A stretch of DNA of 64,000 nucleotides, taken from an uncultured Muribaculaceae bacterium (GTDB lineage: Bacteria; Bacteroidota; Bacteroidia; Bacteroidales; Muribaculaceae). A model generated the notes under the pieces. That model was not told the origin of the DNA and ran no database searches. It was given only the letters and a program-made list of their open reading frames with translations. The stretch is from positions 1-64,000 of the forward strand of contig CANQRV010000004.1 in the NCBI GenBank assembly GCA_947626355.1, read 5' to 3'. The translations under genes and the position numbers were made by a program. This document shows positions 1-10,050 of this stretch, one piece after another; the stretch's first letter is position 1; every line of letters starts with the position of its first letter.

Positions 1-73
1 GTCTCTCCGGACTTTGAACATATATTAACATTTAACAATACAAATCCCAGTCAACATTTTTCAGGACGGGTCA

Positions 74-571
74 GTGAACACACGAATCCGTTTCGACAGG
101 AATGTCGAAAATCCTGCATGTCTGGACCGCGAGGAGATTTTGAAGTTAGCCAACATCGATCTGTCGGGATTCGGCAAGCTCGACCTTGCCCGCGACATGT
201 TCATGTTCGGCTTTTATTGCAAAGGCATGGAACTTACGGACATCATCAATCTCACAACGGATAATCTGGACGGGAATGTGCTCACATATCGGAGAAGGGG
301 TACCGGCAAGGAGATATCCCTGCAGCTGAACCTTCATGCAAGGGCAATCCTGAAAAAATACGACAACAGACTTTCAGAATATCTGTTTCCGTTGAAGACC
401 TCACACTCCATGAAACTGGATAAGACCATGAAATACAAGGTCACACTATGGCTGAAAAAAGTCGGGGAAATGGTCGGCATTGAGTCACTCTCATTCATCA
501 TGAATATCACCTCATGGAACCGTCTGCTTTCGCAGATAAATTTTCAGGAAGCCTTGCTCGGAGTTCAGTGA
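74..571 (+). pseudogene. Degenerate or truncated tyrosine recombinase-like protein
   Basis: Core-domain-like text (CKGMELTDIINLTTDNLDGNVLTYRRRGTGKEISLQLN...ARAILKKY), but no R-H-x-x-R box or C-terminal catalytic Tyr; ends LSFIMNITSWNRLLSQINFQEALLGVQ. Confidence 0.55.
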
Positions 572-746
572 CTCATTTCTCGGGATAATTTGTTATCGAA
601 ATCAAGTCCGAGGCAATCGTCCGCAATGGATTCATACGGTAACAACGACATCTGATTTTACTTCCATACCGTCCATAAATGGCAGGTATCCGGCCTTCAT
701 CATACAAATTTGTGAAATAAAACGTTATACGATAAAAAGTATCATT

Positions 747-1538
747 ATGATTATTACAGAAGACACATCTATATGGGAGCTTGTCAAGACGGGTGTCATG
801 CCGGAGTGGATGGCGCAGGAATGTGACCTCCATGGCATGGACAGAGCCGAGTATGTTCTCAATGAATATGACTGGGAATGGGACTGGGATCTGGGCATGT
901 ATTATAATGAGGAACAGACCAAAATACTGAAACAGGTAAGAAAAACAATTCGGGAGGGTATAGAGGCGTTCCGTTCCAATCCGGAACTTGTCAGGGAGTA
1001 TGAGGAGCGGAAGACTCTTGAGAAACGACGGTATAAACTGATCGAACAATACAGGAAGGAACTTCAGGGTTATGTGGAACCGGAAGATGCACGATGGATT
1101 GCGGATTATGTCATAAACCATGATTCCCTTCCATATATGTATATCCTGACTAATAAACTGATACACGGCTTTGATGGTCTAACGGACCGACAGAGGGCAA
1201 GACTTCTTCAAATAGGACTGCCGTCGGGTGAGCCAGTTGATGCAGAAGAGGTCAGGAAGCAATTCCCCGACCTGCCTAAGTCGATATTTTCATGGAAACA
1301 ACGCAAGATTCCTTGTGAACCAGTCGGGAAACTTAAACAGTATATCGAAGCTGTGTCATTTGACACCCCCGTCAGAGAGGACAGTCCGATATGGCAAGAA
1401 ATAATGGGGTCGCAACATATAGAGGGCATAAGCCCCGTGCAGATCATGCGTATGATTGCCGCCTTCCGTGGCGACTACGAACTTGAATCCGATGACAATG
1501 GAAATCTGACCCTTGTCTCCTGCAGTATTGCCAAATGA
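747..1538 (+). CDS. Hypothetical protein, ICE accessory
   Basis: 263-aa ORF, biased composition typical of a real CDS, followed by a terminator-like hairpin at 1692-1731. Confidence 0.6.
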   Translation: MIITEDTSIWELVKTGVMPEWMAQECDLHGMDRAEYVLNEYDWEWDWDLGMYYNEEQTKILKQVRKTIREGIEAFRSNPELVREYEERKTLEKRRYKLIEQYRKELQGYVEPEDARWIADYVINHDSLPYMYILTNKLIHGFDGLTDRQRARLLQIGLPSGEPVDAEEVRKQFPDLPKSIFSWKQRKIPCEPVGKLKQYIEAVSFDTPVREDSPIWQEIMGSQHIEGISPVQIMRMIAAFRGDYELESDDNGNLTLVSCSIAK

Positions 1539-1691
1539 CCGAAATATGAGAGAGGGACAGGTGACATAGACATCCACCAAAAAACGATACAATTCTTTTT
1601 ATATATCAGGGAGGGGCGGGGCTGTGAAGTCCGCCCCTCCCGCACAAATACAGAAACTGACTGAGGCATACGTTGAAGGTACAACTTATAT

Positions 1692-1740
1692 CAACATCGG
1701 CTACAACTTGAATAGTTTGTAGCCGATGTTGTGTTTTGTT
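1692..1740 (+). terminator. Intrinsic terminator-like hairpin
   Basis: Perfect 15-bp inverted repeat caacatcggctacaa / ttgtagccgatgttg (1692-1706, 1717-1731) followed by tgttttgttgttttgtt. Confidence 0.7.
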
Positions 1741-1809
1741 GTTTTGTTGGAGGTCTCACTTTTCGGATTGGGTCGGTGGGGGCAAAATAGCTTCAATCTG
1801 TGCCGTTTT

Positions 1810-2103
1810 TCATCGGGCGTCTTTCGCTTTCTTCTTTGCCGCCCTTTTAGCTGTGTCGTCTTGAAGCTGCTGTTTCAAGGACTTTACGATTTCCGGTTTC
1901 TCCCGTTTGAAACGCTTTTCATACAGTTCCTCAATATATTGGGGAAGGGGTGCTTTCCAAGGCTCCTGCTTGTGGTTGTCAATCTTGCGGAGCGAATCCG
2001 GTTTGAAACCAAGTTCACGAGCCATCTGTACCTGCACATCGGAAAGATGATGACGCTTCTGCGCCACCATCCATTCCTCTATTATCGTGCGTTTTGAAGC
2101 CAT
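1810..2103 (-). CDS. Conserved hypothetical protein next to HU
   Basis: 97-aa ORF MASKRTIIEEWMVAQKRHHLSDVQVQMARELGFKPDSL..., stop/start adjacent to the HU gene. Confidence 0.65.
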   Translation of the reverse strand: MASKRTIIEEWMVAQKRHHLSDVQVQMARELGFKPDSLRKIDNHKQEPWKAPLPQYIEELYEKRFKREKPEIVKSLKQQLQDDTAKRAAKKKAKDAR

Positions 2104-2378
2104 TACTTTGCAACTTCTTCAAAGAAGACTTTGGCAGGTTTGAACGCCGGGATATTGTGGGCCGGAATTATAATTGTAGTGTTTTTGTTGATGTTGCGGG
2201 CGGTTTTCTCCGCTCTCTGTTTCACGATAAATGATCCGAAGCCACGGAGATATACATTTTCACCGTGTGCGAGGCTGTCCATTACGACAGTCATAAATTG
2301 TTCGATTACGTTAACAACCGCACCCTTGTCGATGCCGGTTGTCTTTGCTATTTCATTCGCTATTTCTGCTTTTGTCAT
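2103..2378 (-). CDS. HU family DNA-binding protein
   Basis: MTKAEIANEIAKTTGIDKGAVVNVIEQFMTVVMDSLAHGENVYLRGFGSF...IPAFKPAKVF; start chosen at internal Met of the 2103..2453 ORF. Confidence 0.9.
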   Translation of the reverse strand: MTKAEIANEIAKTTGIDKGAVVNVIEQFMTVVMDSLAHGENVYLRGFGSFIVKQRAEKTARNINKNTTIIIPAHNIPAFKPAKVFFEEVAK

Positions 2379-2501
2379 AAAATTCTTTGCTAATATTGGT
2401 TTTACATTCTGATTATTAGACTGCAAAGATACAACATCCAATACATACCCCAAAATTCTAATGTGAATTTCGTTTGCATGATGTTTTCATGTGTGGTCGA
2501 C

Positions 2502-3239
2502 TCAGCGAATCATAGAAATAATGAGCAGATGCAACGGATAGAAGGCGTAGAAGCTGTATTTGGCGGCTGCGCCTTTTATGCAGCCCCGGGTGCCGTCGTA
2601 AAGGAATATGACGGCTGACGTGAGGATTGCTCCGGTCAGTCCATAGGTTGCCATGAGGGAAAATGTGAAGATGACCTGTCGGAGTGACTGGGCTTGGAAG
2701 TTTACCTGATGCCTTGATGACCACGGCTCGATAGTCTGACGGCGAAGAATATAGAATATGACAATCATCACCACACCCTGCCATTCGTAGTCTGAGCCGG
2801 ATAGCCATGCCAATGATGCCACTAACATGATTGCTGTGACGCATATCGGACAGTGTTCACATAGTCGGTCGAAGACTGCCAATGCTACGACACCAAGGGC
2901 GAGTGTGAACATTACGTTGTGGTTGCTGTCCGCTCCGTTGAGCAGATACCACGGCAGTTCACTGATAACTGCGAAGCCAAGGATTGTCAGCAGATAGCGT
3001 ATTCGGTTACTGGTGTTGGCGAACCCCTCGGCTATGAGGAAAGCGAATACCGGAAACGCGATTCTTCCGAAGCAACGTAGTATCTCATAAGCCGGGGTGC
3101 CATGCTCCATAAGGTAGTAGGCGCAATGGTCTCCCAACATCGAGAGTACGGCTATGACTTTCAGTGCGCTGCCACTCAATCTGAGCGACAGAGGCACTGA
3201 AAATTGTTTGGGATTGGTGGTGATTACATCCATATTCAA
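2502..3239 (-). CDS. traX: TraX family protein
   Basis: Multi-pass membrane protein, LKVIAVLSMLGDHCAYYL...FPVFAFLIAEGF motif typical of TraX. Confidence 0.8.
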   Translation of the reverse strand: MNMDVITTNPKQFSVPLSLRLSGSALKVIAVLSMLGDHCAYYLMEHGTPAYEILRCFGRIAFPVFAFLIAEGFANTSNRIRYLLTILGFAVISELPWYLLNGADSNHNVMFTLALGVVALAVFDRLCEHCPICVTAIMLVASLAWLSGSDYEWQGVVMIVIFYILRRQTIEPWSSRHQVNFQAQSLRQVIFTFSLMATYGLTGAILTSAVIFLYDGTRGCIKGAAAKYSFYAFYPLHLLIISMIR

Positions 3240-3245
3240 GATGGT

Positions 3246-5555
3246 TTATCCTTTTCCAGCGAGGACACGGATTATCTCCTCGACCTCTTGGTTGACACGC
3301 TTGAAGTTCCGGTTGAGCATGATTTCCTTTTCTCGCTCGTCCTTGAACTCATAGATTTTGGGCAAGTCTACATAGTGGGCTTCCTCCTGCTTAATTTCGT
3401 CCATGTCGAAATTGGTCTTGCAGAAGTACTTGGTGGTCTTGAACTCCTCCGACTGCTCGATATCGAAGTGGCTCATCATGCTCTTGTCGGTGGCTGTGAA
3501 GTCACGGGCTGCCTGACCCGCGAGCCAGCCTGTCGCCATGTCCGCAATCTTTGCCGCCGGAACGAGGAAGTCGAGCCGTTCGGATATTTGCGTCGACACC
3601 TTTGAATCGTTGATGGTTATCGAAGTCGATGTCTGCTTGGCTTTGCCGAACACATCGTTCTGCGCCCATTCAAGAGTCTCCTTGTTTCGGGCGGCTCCCA
3701 TGAAGATATTGCCGCAGGTGGTTATGATTTTCTGCATACCTACCTTACCGTAGTCTGCCTCCAGCTGAGGAAGTTCCTGAAAACCGAGTGTGACGGCCAC
3801 CTTGTTGCTTCGGGCTGTACCGATGAGTCGGTCTATCTTGTGGAAGTAGAGCGTCGGCAGCTCATCGACGATGATGCTGACAGGAATGTTCCCCTTGGAG
3901 TTGACACGGGTAATCAGTCGGTTGAGCACAAGGGCGTTCAGCGAACCGATTACCTGCTCCTTCTCCGGGTCGTTGGCGATGATGAGATAGCTCGGATTCT
4001 CCGGGTCGGAGATTTTGAGGTCGAAATCGTCGCCGGTGAACACCCAATAGGCTTCCGGAGATACGAGTCGGGCGGCGTTGACACGAAGCGTACCCACCAT
4101 ACCTTCCAACTGGTCGTTAGCCTTGTTCTCGAAGGCAGACTTGAAAGGTGCCATGAGCGAGGCAATCTTGTCGTCCTGCATCAGAATATCGAAGATTTCC
4201 TTGTAGCCGTGTCCGAGGAATGAAAGGACGTGCGGCATATCGGAATATTCACCGGTGATGGTGTCCGGCTCCACCTCGTTGCCGTGCTCGTCCTCATACC
4301 AACATCTTTCGATTTTCACAGTCTCTCCGGTACGTTTGGTATAGGTGAAACCGTTAAGGTCGACGAACATACCGTCCTCGTCAATCGAGAGATTGCGGCT
4401 CTGGTCATCTATGAAGTCGAGCACGACCTCGCCCTTATCGTCAATGGCGTTGTAGTCGAACCAGTTGCGTATGACAATCTCTAACTTCTTTCCCTCATAG
4501 GTGATAAAACGTTTCAGTTTTTTGCCGTCCTTGAAACCTGTCGGGTGCAGGTTTACAAAGAAGTATATGATTGCCGCGAGGAAGTTCTCGGCAGAATTGG
4601 TGAAGAACGCCTCCGAGCCGCCTTTCTGCTCACCGCCACCCTTGTTAAGCGAGGCAAGCAGAGTGGCCGCCGTCTCCGAAGCAGCCGCAAGGTCGGGAAT
4701 ATACTTCCTCTGAATAGGATTGATACGATTGGAATACTCGACGTCGGTGAAGTTTACGATGCGGAAACCGCAATTCTCCGGCAACTTGCCGTTCCTCTTG
4801 TTCTTGCAATACTGATAGAATAGAGTCTTTGCCAAGGTCGGAAACTTGTAGTCATACACCATCATCGCGAAACCTTTTGCGGAATGCTGGCGTATGAACG
4901 GGTCTATGATGCCGAAAGACTTGCCCGACCCCGGAGTACCGAGCACTATGGTCGCACGGAAAGGATTCGTTATGTTGATGAAACCGTTGTGCATCCTACG
5001 TTTGTAGTAGTATATCATCGGGATGTTGACCGAGTACGGAGTCTCGACAAGCTTCTCCGATTGCTGGAACGACTCGTTCTCGAAATTGAAGCGGTCCTCG
5101 CCGACCTTGTGGTTATAATACTTGGCTATTCCGTCAAGACCCTGATGGACGAGCATCGTTCCGGCTATTGAGCAGAAGGCATATATTATGCGGTTTGCCG
5201 GAAAGCCCATCATGTCCATGCCGAGAGGAACGCTGTGGAAGATGAAGCACAGCCCGACAAGGGTCAGACCCGCGAGGACAGGATAGATGACCATTGTCCT
5301 GACGTTGAACTTCAATGCCTTCTTAGCCTTGGTGCCGATGCAGACCACACAGATGCAGACCAACTCGATCATCTTGCACCCGGCGACTGAGTTGAAGACC
5401 TTGAAACGTCCGAGCAGGTCGAGGATGAACTGCGTGATGCGGTTGTCCGCCGTAATCGGCAGATTCATCACAATCTCAATTATGAGGAACACATAGATGC
5501 AGCTACGGAAGTAGTTGTACATCTGCTGCTGTTCCCGAGTTTCTTCAAAAGCCAT
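3246..5555 (-). CDS. Type IV secretion coupling protein (VirD4/TraG-type T4CP)
   Basis: 769 aa, N-terminal TM segments, Walker A VLGTPGSGKSFG, Walker B-like VSIIVDELPTLYF, GNIFMGAARNKET. Confidence 0.9.
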   Translation of the reverse strand: MAFEETREQQQMYNYFRSCIYVFLIIEIVMNLPITADNRITQFILDLLGRFKVFNSVAGCKMIELVCICVVCIGTKAKKALKFNVRTMVIYPVLAGLTLVGLCFIFHSVPLGMDMMGFPANRIIYAFCSIAGTMLVHQGLDGIAKYYNHKVGEDRFNFENESFQQSEKLVETPYSVNIPMIYYYKRRMHNGFINITNPFRATIVLGTPGSGKSFGIIDPFIRQHSAKGFAMMVYDYKFPTLAKTLFYQYCKNKRNGKLPENCGFRIVNFTDVEYSNRINPIQRKYIPDLAAASETAATLLASLNKGGGEQKGGSEAFFTNSAENFLAAIIYFFVNLHPTGFKDGKKLKRFITYEGKKLEIVIRNWFDYNAIDDKGEVVLDFIDDQSRNLSIDEDGMFVDLNGFTYTKRTGETVKIERCWYEDEHGNEVEPDTITGEYSDMPHVLSFLGHGYKEIFDILMQDDKIASLMAPFKSAFENKANDQLEGMVGTLRVNAARLVSPEAYWVFTGDDFDLKISDPENPSYLIIANDPEKEQVIGSLNALVLNRLITRVNSKGNIPVSIIVDELPTLYFHKIDRLIGTARSNKVAVTLGFQELPQLEADYGKVGMQKIITTCGNIFMGAARNKETLEWAQNDVFGKAKQTSTSITINDSKVSTQISERLDFLVPAAKIADMATGWLAGQAARDFTATDKSMMSHFDIEQSEEFKTTKYFCKTNFDMDEIKQEEAHYVDLPKIYEFKDEREKEIMLNRNFKRVNQEVEEIIRVLAGKG

Positions 5556-5630
5556 TTTTTATTCAAATTAGTTCACAAATTTGTGAATCTGGAAAACTAT
5601 GATTAATTTTGTGCTGTTAATAAGGAAACT

Positions 5631-5948
5631 ATGATAGTCACATTCGACAAACAGTACCTGAAGGAGCTTTACGAAACCGGGACGACATCAGAGAAGAAGT
5701 ATCGGTTTCAGCCCGACATCGCCAAACGATACAAGCGGTGTGTCAGCTATTTGATTAGTGTTTCTCGAAAGGAGGAGCTTTACAGGTTCAACTCTCTGAA
5801 TTTCGAGGCGCTTCATGGAGACAAGTCAGGGTTGTACTCGATCCGTGTCAACGATAAATACCGCATAGAGTTCAGCCTTGACGAGGATACTGAGAATCCC
5901 ATGCTGACTGTCTGTAACATTGTAGAACTCAATAACCATTATAAGTAG
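5631..5948 (+). CDS. RelE/HigB-type toxin
   Basis: 105 aa, YRFNSLNFEALHGDKSGLYSIRVNDKYRIEF...ICNIVELNNHYK, HigB-like; directly upstream of an XRE antitoxin. Confidence 0.85.
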   Translation: MIVTFDKQYLKELYETGTTSEKKYRFQPDIAKRYKRCVSYLISVSRKEELYRFNSLNFEALHGDKSGLYSIRVNDKYRIEFSLDEDTENPMLTVCNIVELNNHYK

Positions 5949-5949
5949 T

Positions 5950-6294
5950 ATGATTACTTTGCCCAACATAGACCCCAACATGATCGCCAACAATCTCACG
6001 CCGTTTGAACCGACGCACCCTGGTGAGCTTATCAAGGATGAACTTGAAGCGCGTAATATGTCGCAGGCGGCATTGGCCAGACAGATCGGCATGTCCCCCA
6101 CGCAGCTGAACGAGATAATACACGGCAAGCGTGCGGTCAACACCGAGACCGCCATGCTTCTTGAGGCGGCATGGGGCATCGATGCCGATTTGTGGCTCAA
6201 CCTGCAGGCTGATTATGACAAACAGATGGCCAGGTCCAATCCAAAATTCATGGATCGGCTTGCTGCAATAAGAAAGGTAGCAGCCGTGCTTTGA
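5950..6294 (+). CDS. HigA-type XRE antitoxin
   Basis: PFEPTHPGELIKDELEARNMSQAALARQIGMSPTQLNEIIHGKRAVNTETAMLLEAAWGID. Confidence 0.9.
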   Translation: MITLPNIDPNMIANNLTPFEPTHPGELIKDELEARNMSQAALARQIGMSPTQLNEIIHGKRAVNTETAMLLEAAWGIDADLWLNLQADYDKQMARSNPKFMDRLAAIRKVAAVL

Positions 6295-6306
6295 CGATGG
6301 AATCAT

Positions 6307-6489
6307 ATGGAAACAGAACGCAGAAACATAAGTATCCGTCTTCCGGTTGCTCTTATAGAGCGTCTTAAACAGATGGCCAAACGCGAAAACCGCAGCCTGA
6401 ACAATCTTGTCGAGTGCATTCTCATGAAGGTTGCATTCTCCGATAGAATTGAAGCGGAGTTGACATCGAAGTCCGATTGCGAGAAATGA
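6307..6489 (+). CDS. Ribbon-helix-helix (Arc-like) small protein
   Basis: METERRNISIRLPVALIERLKQMAKRENRSLNNLVECILMK; 12 bp after higA-like stop. Confidence 0.7.
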   Translation: METERRNISIRLPVALIERLKQMAKRENRSLNNLVECILMKVAFSDRIEAELTSKSDCEK

Positions 6490-6506
6490 AATTTTCCGGA
6501 CATTAA

Positions 6507-7397
6507 GAGTATGTTTGAATTTAAATAGTTTTTAATGTTCGACATGATTAAGCAACAGTTTCACCGTGGCAAAATCAATCATCTCCTCTGCGGACTCATT
6601 GGTTATTTCATAATTTCGCGTAAGCCTGCGGAATCCATCCAGCCAGGAGAATGTGCGTTCCACAACCCACCGAAGAGGTTTTGGAGTAAAGCCGCATGTC
6701 CCGTTTGGAGTGGAACAGACTTCAATGTCGATATTGAAATCCCGCTTGATGTTATCTATCAGCTCGCCTCTGTATCCGCGGTCGACAAGTCCCTTTCTTA
6801 CAGAGGGCCATGCGTCAGATACTTGTTCACAAACAGGATGCGCAACACGGGAATCATGTATGCCGGCGTTGCTTACGCATCTGCCGAGGATGAAACCGTT
6901 GCGGTCAACAGCGACATTTCGTTTTATGCCTTTTACCTTCTTGTTGGCATCGAACCCATTGTCACTATGACGGTTGCCCCACTTTACGCTTTGGGCATCA
7001 AGAGCCATAACCGATGGAGAGGCATTCTGCTTGCGACTTCTGCGTATCTTCATGACAAGTTTTTCTATGCAGTGATTCAGATAGCCTTCTGTTCCCCATT
7101 TATGGAAGTACCAATAGACCGTCTGCCATTTGGGAAGGTCATGCGGCAGCATACGCCACTGGCAGCCACTGACCAAAATATAAAGGACTGCCTCGAATAT
7201 GGAGCGAAGGGAATATTTGCGGTGTCTGCAATCATTTTCAAAGAATATTTTGTTTATATAAGACCATTGACCCTCGGTCAGATGTGTCTGATAGAAGCTG
7301 ATTTTATGCATACTAATCTTTTTTCTTCTACAAACACTCTGATTGAGGGTTTGTTATGCCTCATAATGTTTAATTTGGTTTAAATTCAAACATACTC
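6507..7397 (-). mobile_element. Complete IS5-family insertion sequence
   Basis: Terminal inverted repeats GAGTATGTTTGAATTTAAA (6507-6525 and 7379-7397) flanked by TAA direct repeats (6504-6506, 7398-7400); encodes an intact DDE transposase. Confidence 0.93.
6532..7311 (-). CDS. IS5 family transposase
   Basis: DUF4096-like N-terminus (LTEGQWSYINKIFF...GCQWRMLPHDLPKWQTVYWYFHKW), DDE core (ALDAQSVKWG, VDRGYRG, RWVVERTFSWLDGFRRLTRNYE). Confidence 0.95.
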   Translation of the reverse strand: MHKISFYQTHLTEGQWSYINKIFFENDCRHRKYSLRSIFEAVLYILVSGCQWRMLPHDLPKWQTVYWYFHKWGTEGYLNHCIEKLVMKIRRSRKQNASPSVMALDAQSVKWGNRHSDNGFDANKKVKGIKRNVAVDRNGFILGRCVSNAGIHDSRVAHPVCEQVSDAWPSVRKGLVDRGYRGELIDNIKRDFNIDIEVCSTPNGTCGFTPKPLRWVVERTFSWLDGFRRLTRNYEITNESAEEMIDFATVKLLLNHVEH

Positions 7398-7402
7398 TAA
7401 GA

Positions 7403-7870
7403 TTAGAATGGTATCTTCAATCCGATAAGCAGACCATTCCGGAATGTGTCGCCGTGCAGGAAGTTGACGTTGTTCTTCTGTATCAGCGAGAACTCCCAGC
7501 CGTTCTGAAAGACATAGTTGTATTCAAATCCGGCTTCGGCGCCGAGAAAGAACTTCCTTTCTGCCGCACCGAACTGCGGGCCGAAACGAAAGCGGAGCAT
7601 CCCGTTCTTATAGCGGACGAGACGGTGCTTGTAGAGGATGCCGCCATCCCAGTAGTAGCCTTTCCAAAACTCGCCGGAAGCAGTGCGCCAGTGGTTGCCG
7701 ATTTCTCCGAACACTTCCACGGCATTGCCGTAGGAAAACGAATGTTCATAGCCTACAGTGGCATTGAGTGTGGAGGGGAAAAGGAATCCAGCATTGACGG
7801 TAAGTTTTCCCTGGGCGTATGCGCCAACCGATACGATGGCGCATACGAGGGCGATTATTATCTTCTTCAT
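7403..7870 (-). CDS. traO: Conjugative transposon protein TraO
   Basis: Signal peptide and outer-membrane beta-barrel-like 155 aa ending GLKIPF, position after traN. Confidence 0.8.
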   Translation of the reverse strand: MKKIIIALVCAIVSVGAYAQGKLTVNAGFLFPSTLNATVGYEHSFSYGNAVEVFGEIGNHWRTASGEFWKGYYWDGGILYKHRLVRYKNGMLRFRFGPQFGAAERKFFLGAEAGFEYNYVFQNGWEFSLIQKNNVNFLHGDTFRNGLLIGLKIPF

Positions 7871-7882
7871 GATTGCTTGTCT

Positions 7883-8773
7883 TTATTTGTAGATGTGGGG
7901 CTGGTAAGAGAATGGAATCTTTTTGAGGATGTCCGAGTCGAAGCCGTCGGCATTGAGGATGTCGTCATACTCGATGGTCAGCGTGATTACGCGACCGCTT
8001 ATCTGGTTCTCCGAGATTTCAATGCGAAGCACCTTCTCGTCGGGGAAGGTGAGCTTGGGAAGCACAAGCACGTTGCGGTAGTTCTTCTTGAACCGTTTGG
8101 CGAGATTGAGCGAATAGGCAGGCGTAAGCTCGATGGTCTGTGAGTTTGTGGCCTTGACCTCCTTCTTGTCGGTCAGCTTGACACGCAGTTCCTCTATGTC
8201 ATAAGGAATCTTCGTCTTGTTCTGGAGCGAGTAGTCGATGAAGAAGTAGTCGCCGACGGCATATATGTTGTTGACGATGGCTTTCATGCCGTGCTTGTTC
8301 GACACTATCTGATTGAACTTTCTGCCGCTGCCATAGACGGCCCAGGCGTAGCGTACCATTTCCGACTCCGGCATCGACACCTCCGGGTTGACATAGGACT
8401 GCATGTAGCTGTACGGCACGTTGTGAATCGAGACGGCCCGCGAGGGGAAGGTGGCATAGACGATGTCGTACTGCGCCATGTGCCGCTCCCCGATAAGAGT
8501 GAGCGTGGCCAGCAGCTCGTTCTCGCGGAAGTAGTCCTGATTCGCCACGATGTCATCGGGCGATATCGGTTTGATGCGGACGATGTTGTCGGCGCACTGG
8601 TTGCCGACAATCCTGGTTGTCGATATATCGACGAGCTTGATGTTCTCAGGCATTACGATATGGGTGGTCACATCCTGATTGACGTAGATTTTCTCCTTGA
8701 CGGGAGTAACGGCGTTTGCAGAGCCGACTATGCCTATGGCACAGATGACGGCTGTAAGAATCTTCGATTTCAT
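7883..8773 (-). CDS. traN: Conjugative transposon protein TraN
   Basis: 296 aa, signal peptide, DITTRIVGNQCADNIVRIKP and late-tra operon position. Confidence 0.85.
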   Translation of the reverse strand: MKSKILTAVICAIGIVGSANAVTPVKEKIYVNQDVTTHIVMPENIKLVDISTTRIVGNQCADNIVRIKPISPDDIVANQDYFRENELLATLTLIGERHMAQYDIVYATFPSRAVSIHNVPYSYMQSYVNPEVSMPESEMVRYAWAVYGSGRKFNQIVSNKHGMKAIVNNIYAVGDYFFIDYSLQNKTKIPYDIEELRVKLTDKKEVKATNSQTIELTPAYSLNLAKRFKKNYRNVLVLPKLTFPDEKVLRIEISENQISGRVITLTIEYDDILNADGFDSDILKKIPFSYQPHIYK

Positions 8774-8853
8774 ATTGCGTTGTTTTGTTGATTGTTCGAT
8801 TTGTAAGTTATACAGTAAGTAAGTTAGTTTACCTATTTATATTCCTTATCTGT

Positions 8854-10050
8854 CTATCTTGCTTCGTCTGAGTTGATGAGATAAACGATTGTGTTATACT
8901 TAATTTTCGCCTTGTTCTTGCGGATGTTGGCGGAGACGGCAGACGTTGCGGAGTTATACATGTTCTGTAAAGCCTGCAAAGCGATGGCTTCGCCGGATAT
9001 GCCCGACCCGTAGCCGCTCTCCGACTCGAAGCTGATGTTCTGCTGGACGGTGTTTGCCCCGGCCTCCTTCATGAAGTCACGGAACGCCGACTCAGGTACG
9101 TAGAATCCCTCCATGCCGTCATTGTCGAATACCGACAGATTGACTTTGATGAACTTGCCACCGATAAGGATACTTGTGATATTGGCGCGTACACGCTGTT
9201 GCCCGAATCCGGTGACGGTGCCGTAGAGATATGTGCCTTTCTTCAACTTCACGCCTGATACGGTTACATCATCGAGCAACTTGAAGCGCAGCCTTGTTCC
9301 CTCATGCGCCTTTGTTGTCTTGTCAATCATGGCTCGGATGAGAGTTGCATCGGCAGATTCTGTCTCACTGCCTACGGTGTTGAACTTCTCGGCATTGGTG
9401 TCCTGCGACTTGATGACGAGCTTCGGGCGGTTGCGCTCCTTCTCCTCACGCTTTGCCTGAGCTATTGAGTCGGCACGTTGCTTTTTCAACTTCTCTTCCC
9501 GGTCATCCTGACCGAACCCGAGACCTGCCTCGATTGCTTTCTGCCGCTCAAAGCTGCGGCGTTGGATCTCCTCCAGTTCTGTCGCGAAGTCGTTGCCCGA
9601 TGTTCTGCCTCCATAGGCGTTGGCATATTGGTCATCGTCGTAGGCGTAGGAGTTGATGTGTCTGCGTGATTCGGCGAGCGAACGTTCCAGTTCCTCCATC
9701 TCACGTTGCTGACGTAGGCGTTCTGCCTCGGCCTCATCAAGGCGGTTCAGCTCTTCTTCGGTATAACCGTGATCAAGCTTCTCGTTCTCCTCCTTCTCCT
9801 CGCCGATGCCGCCGACAGCCGTGAAGGCATCTTCATCGTCGAAGCGGCGCGACATCTCGAACAGTTTGTTGCCGGCTTCCTCAGCCTTGGCATCCGGGAG
9901 AGTGGTGTTGATACGGTCGGTTGCGACCTGCTCCTTTCCGTCATCCTTGCCGGAAAAGGTCTGCATCACGAAGTATACCAGACAGCACAGCGGTATGAAT
10001 ATCACCACCGGGAAGATATACTTGGGGTGCTTGAAGTTGATCTTAGTCAT
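8854..10050 (-). CDS. traM: Conjugative transposon protein TraM
   Basis: 398 aa; single N-terminal TM, charged coiled region, VirB10/TraM-type C-term (GTRLRFKLLDDVTVSGVKLKKGTYLYGTVTGFGQQRV). Confidence 0.9.
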   Translation of the reverse strand: MTKINFKHPKYIFPVVIFIPLCCLVYFVMQTFSGKDDGKEQVATDRINTTLPDAKAEEAGNKLFEMSRRFDDEDAFTAVGGIGEEKEENEKLDHGYTEEELNRLDEAEAERLRQQREMEELERSLAESRRHINSYAYDDDQYANAYGGRTSGNDFATELEEIQRRSFERQKAIEAGLGFGQDDREEKLKKQRADSIAQAKREEKERNRPKLVIKSQDTNAEKFNTVGSETESADATLIRAMIDKTTKAHEGTRLRFKLLDDVTVSGVKLKKGTYLYGTVTGFGQQRVRANITSILIGGKFIKVNLSVFDNDGMEGFYVPESAFRDFMKEAGANTVQQNISFESESGYGSGISGEAIALQALQNMYNSATSAVSANIRKNKAKIKYNTIVYLINSDEAR

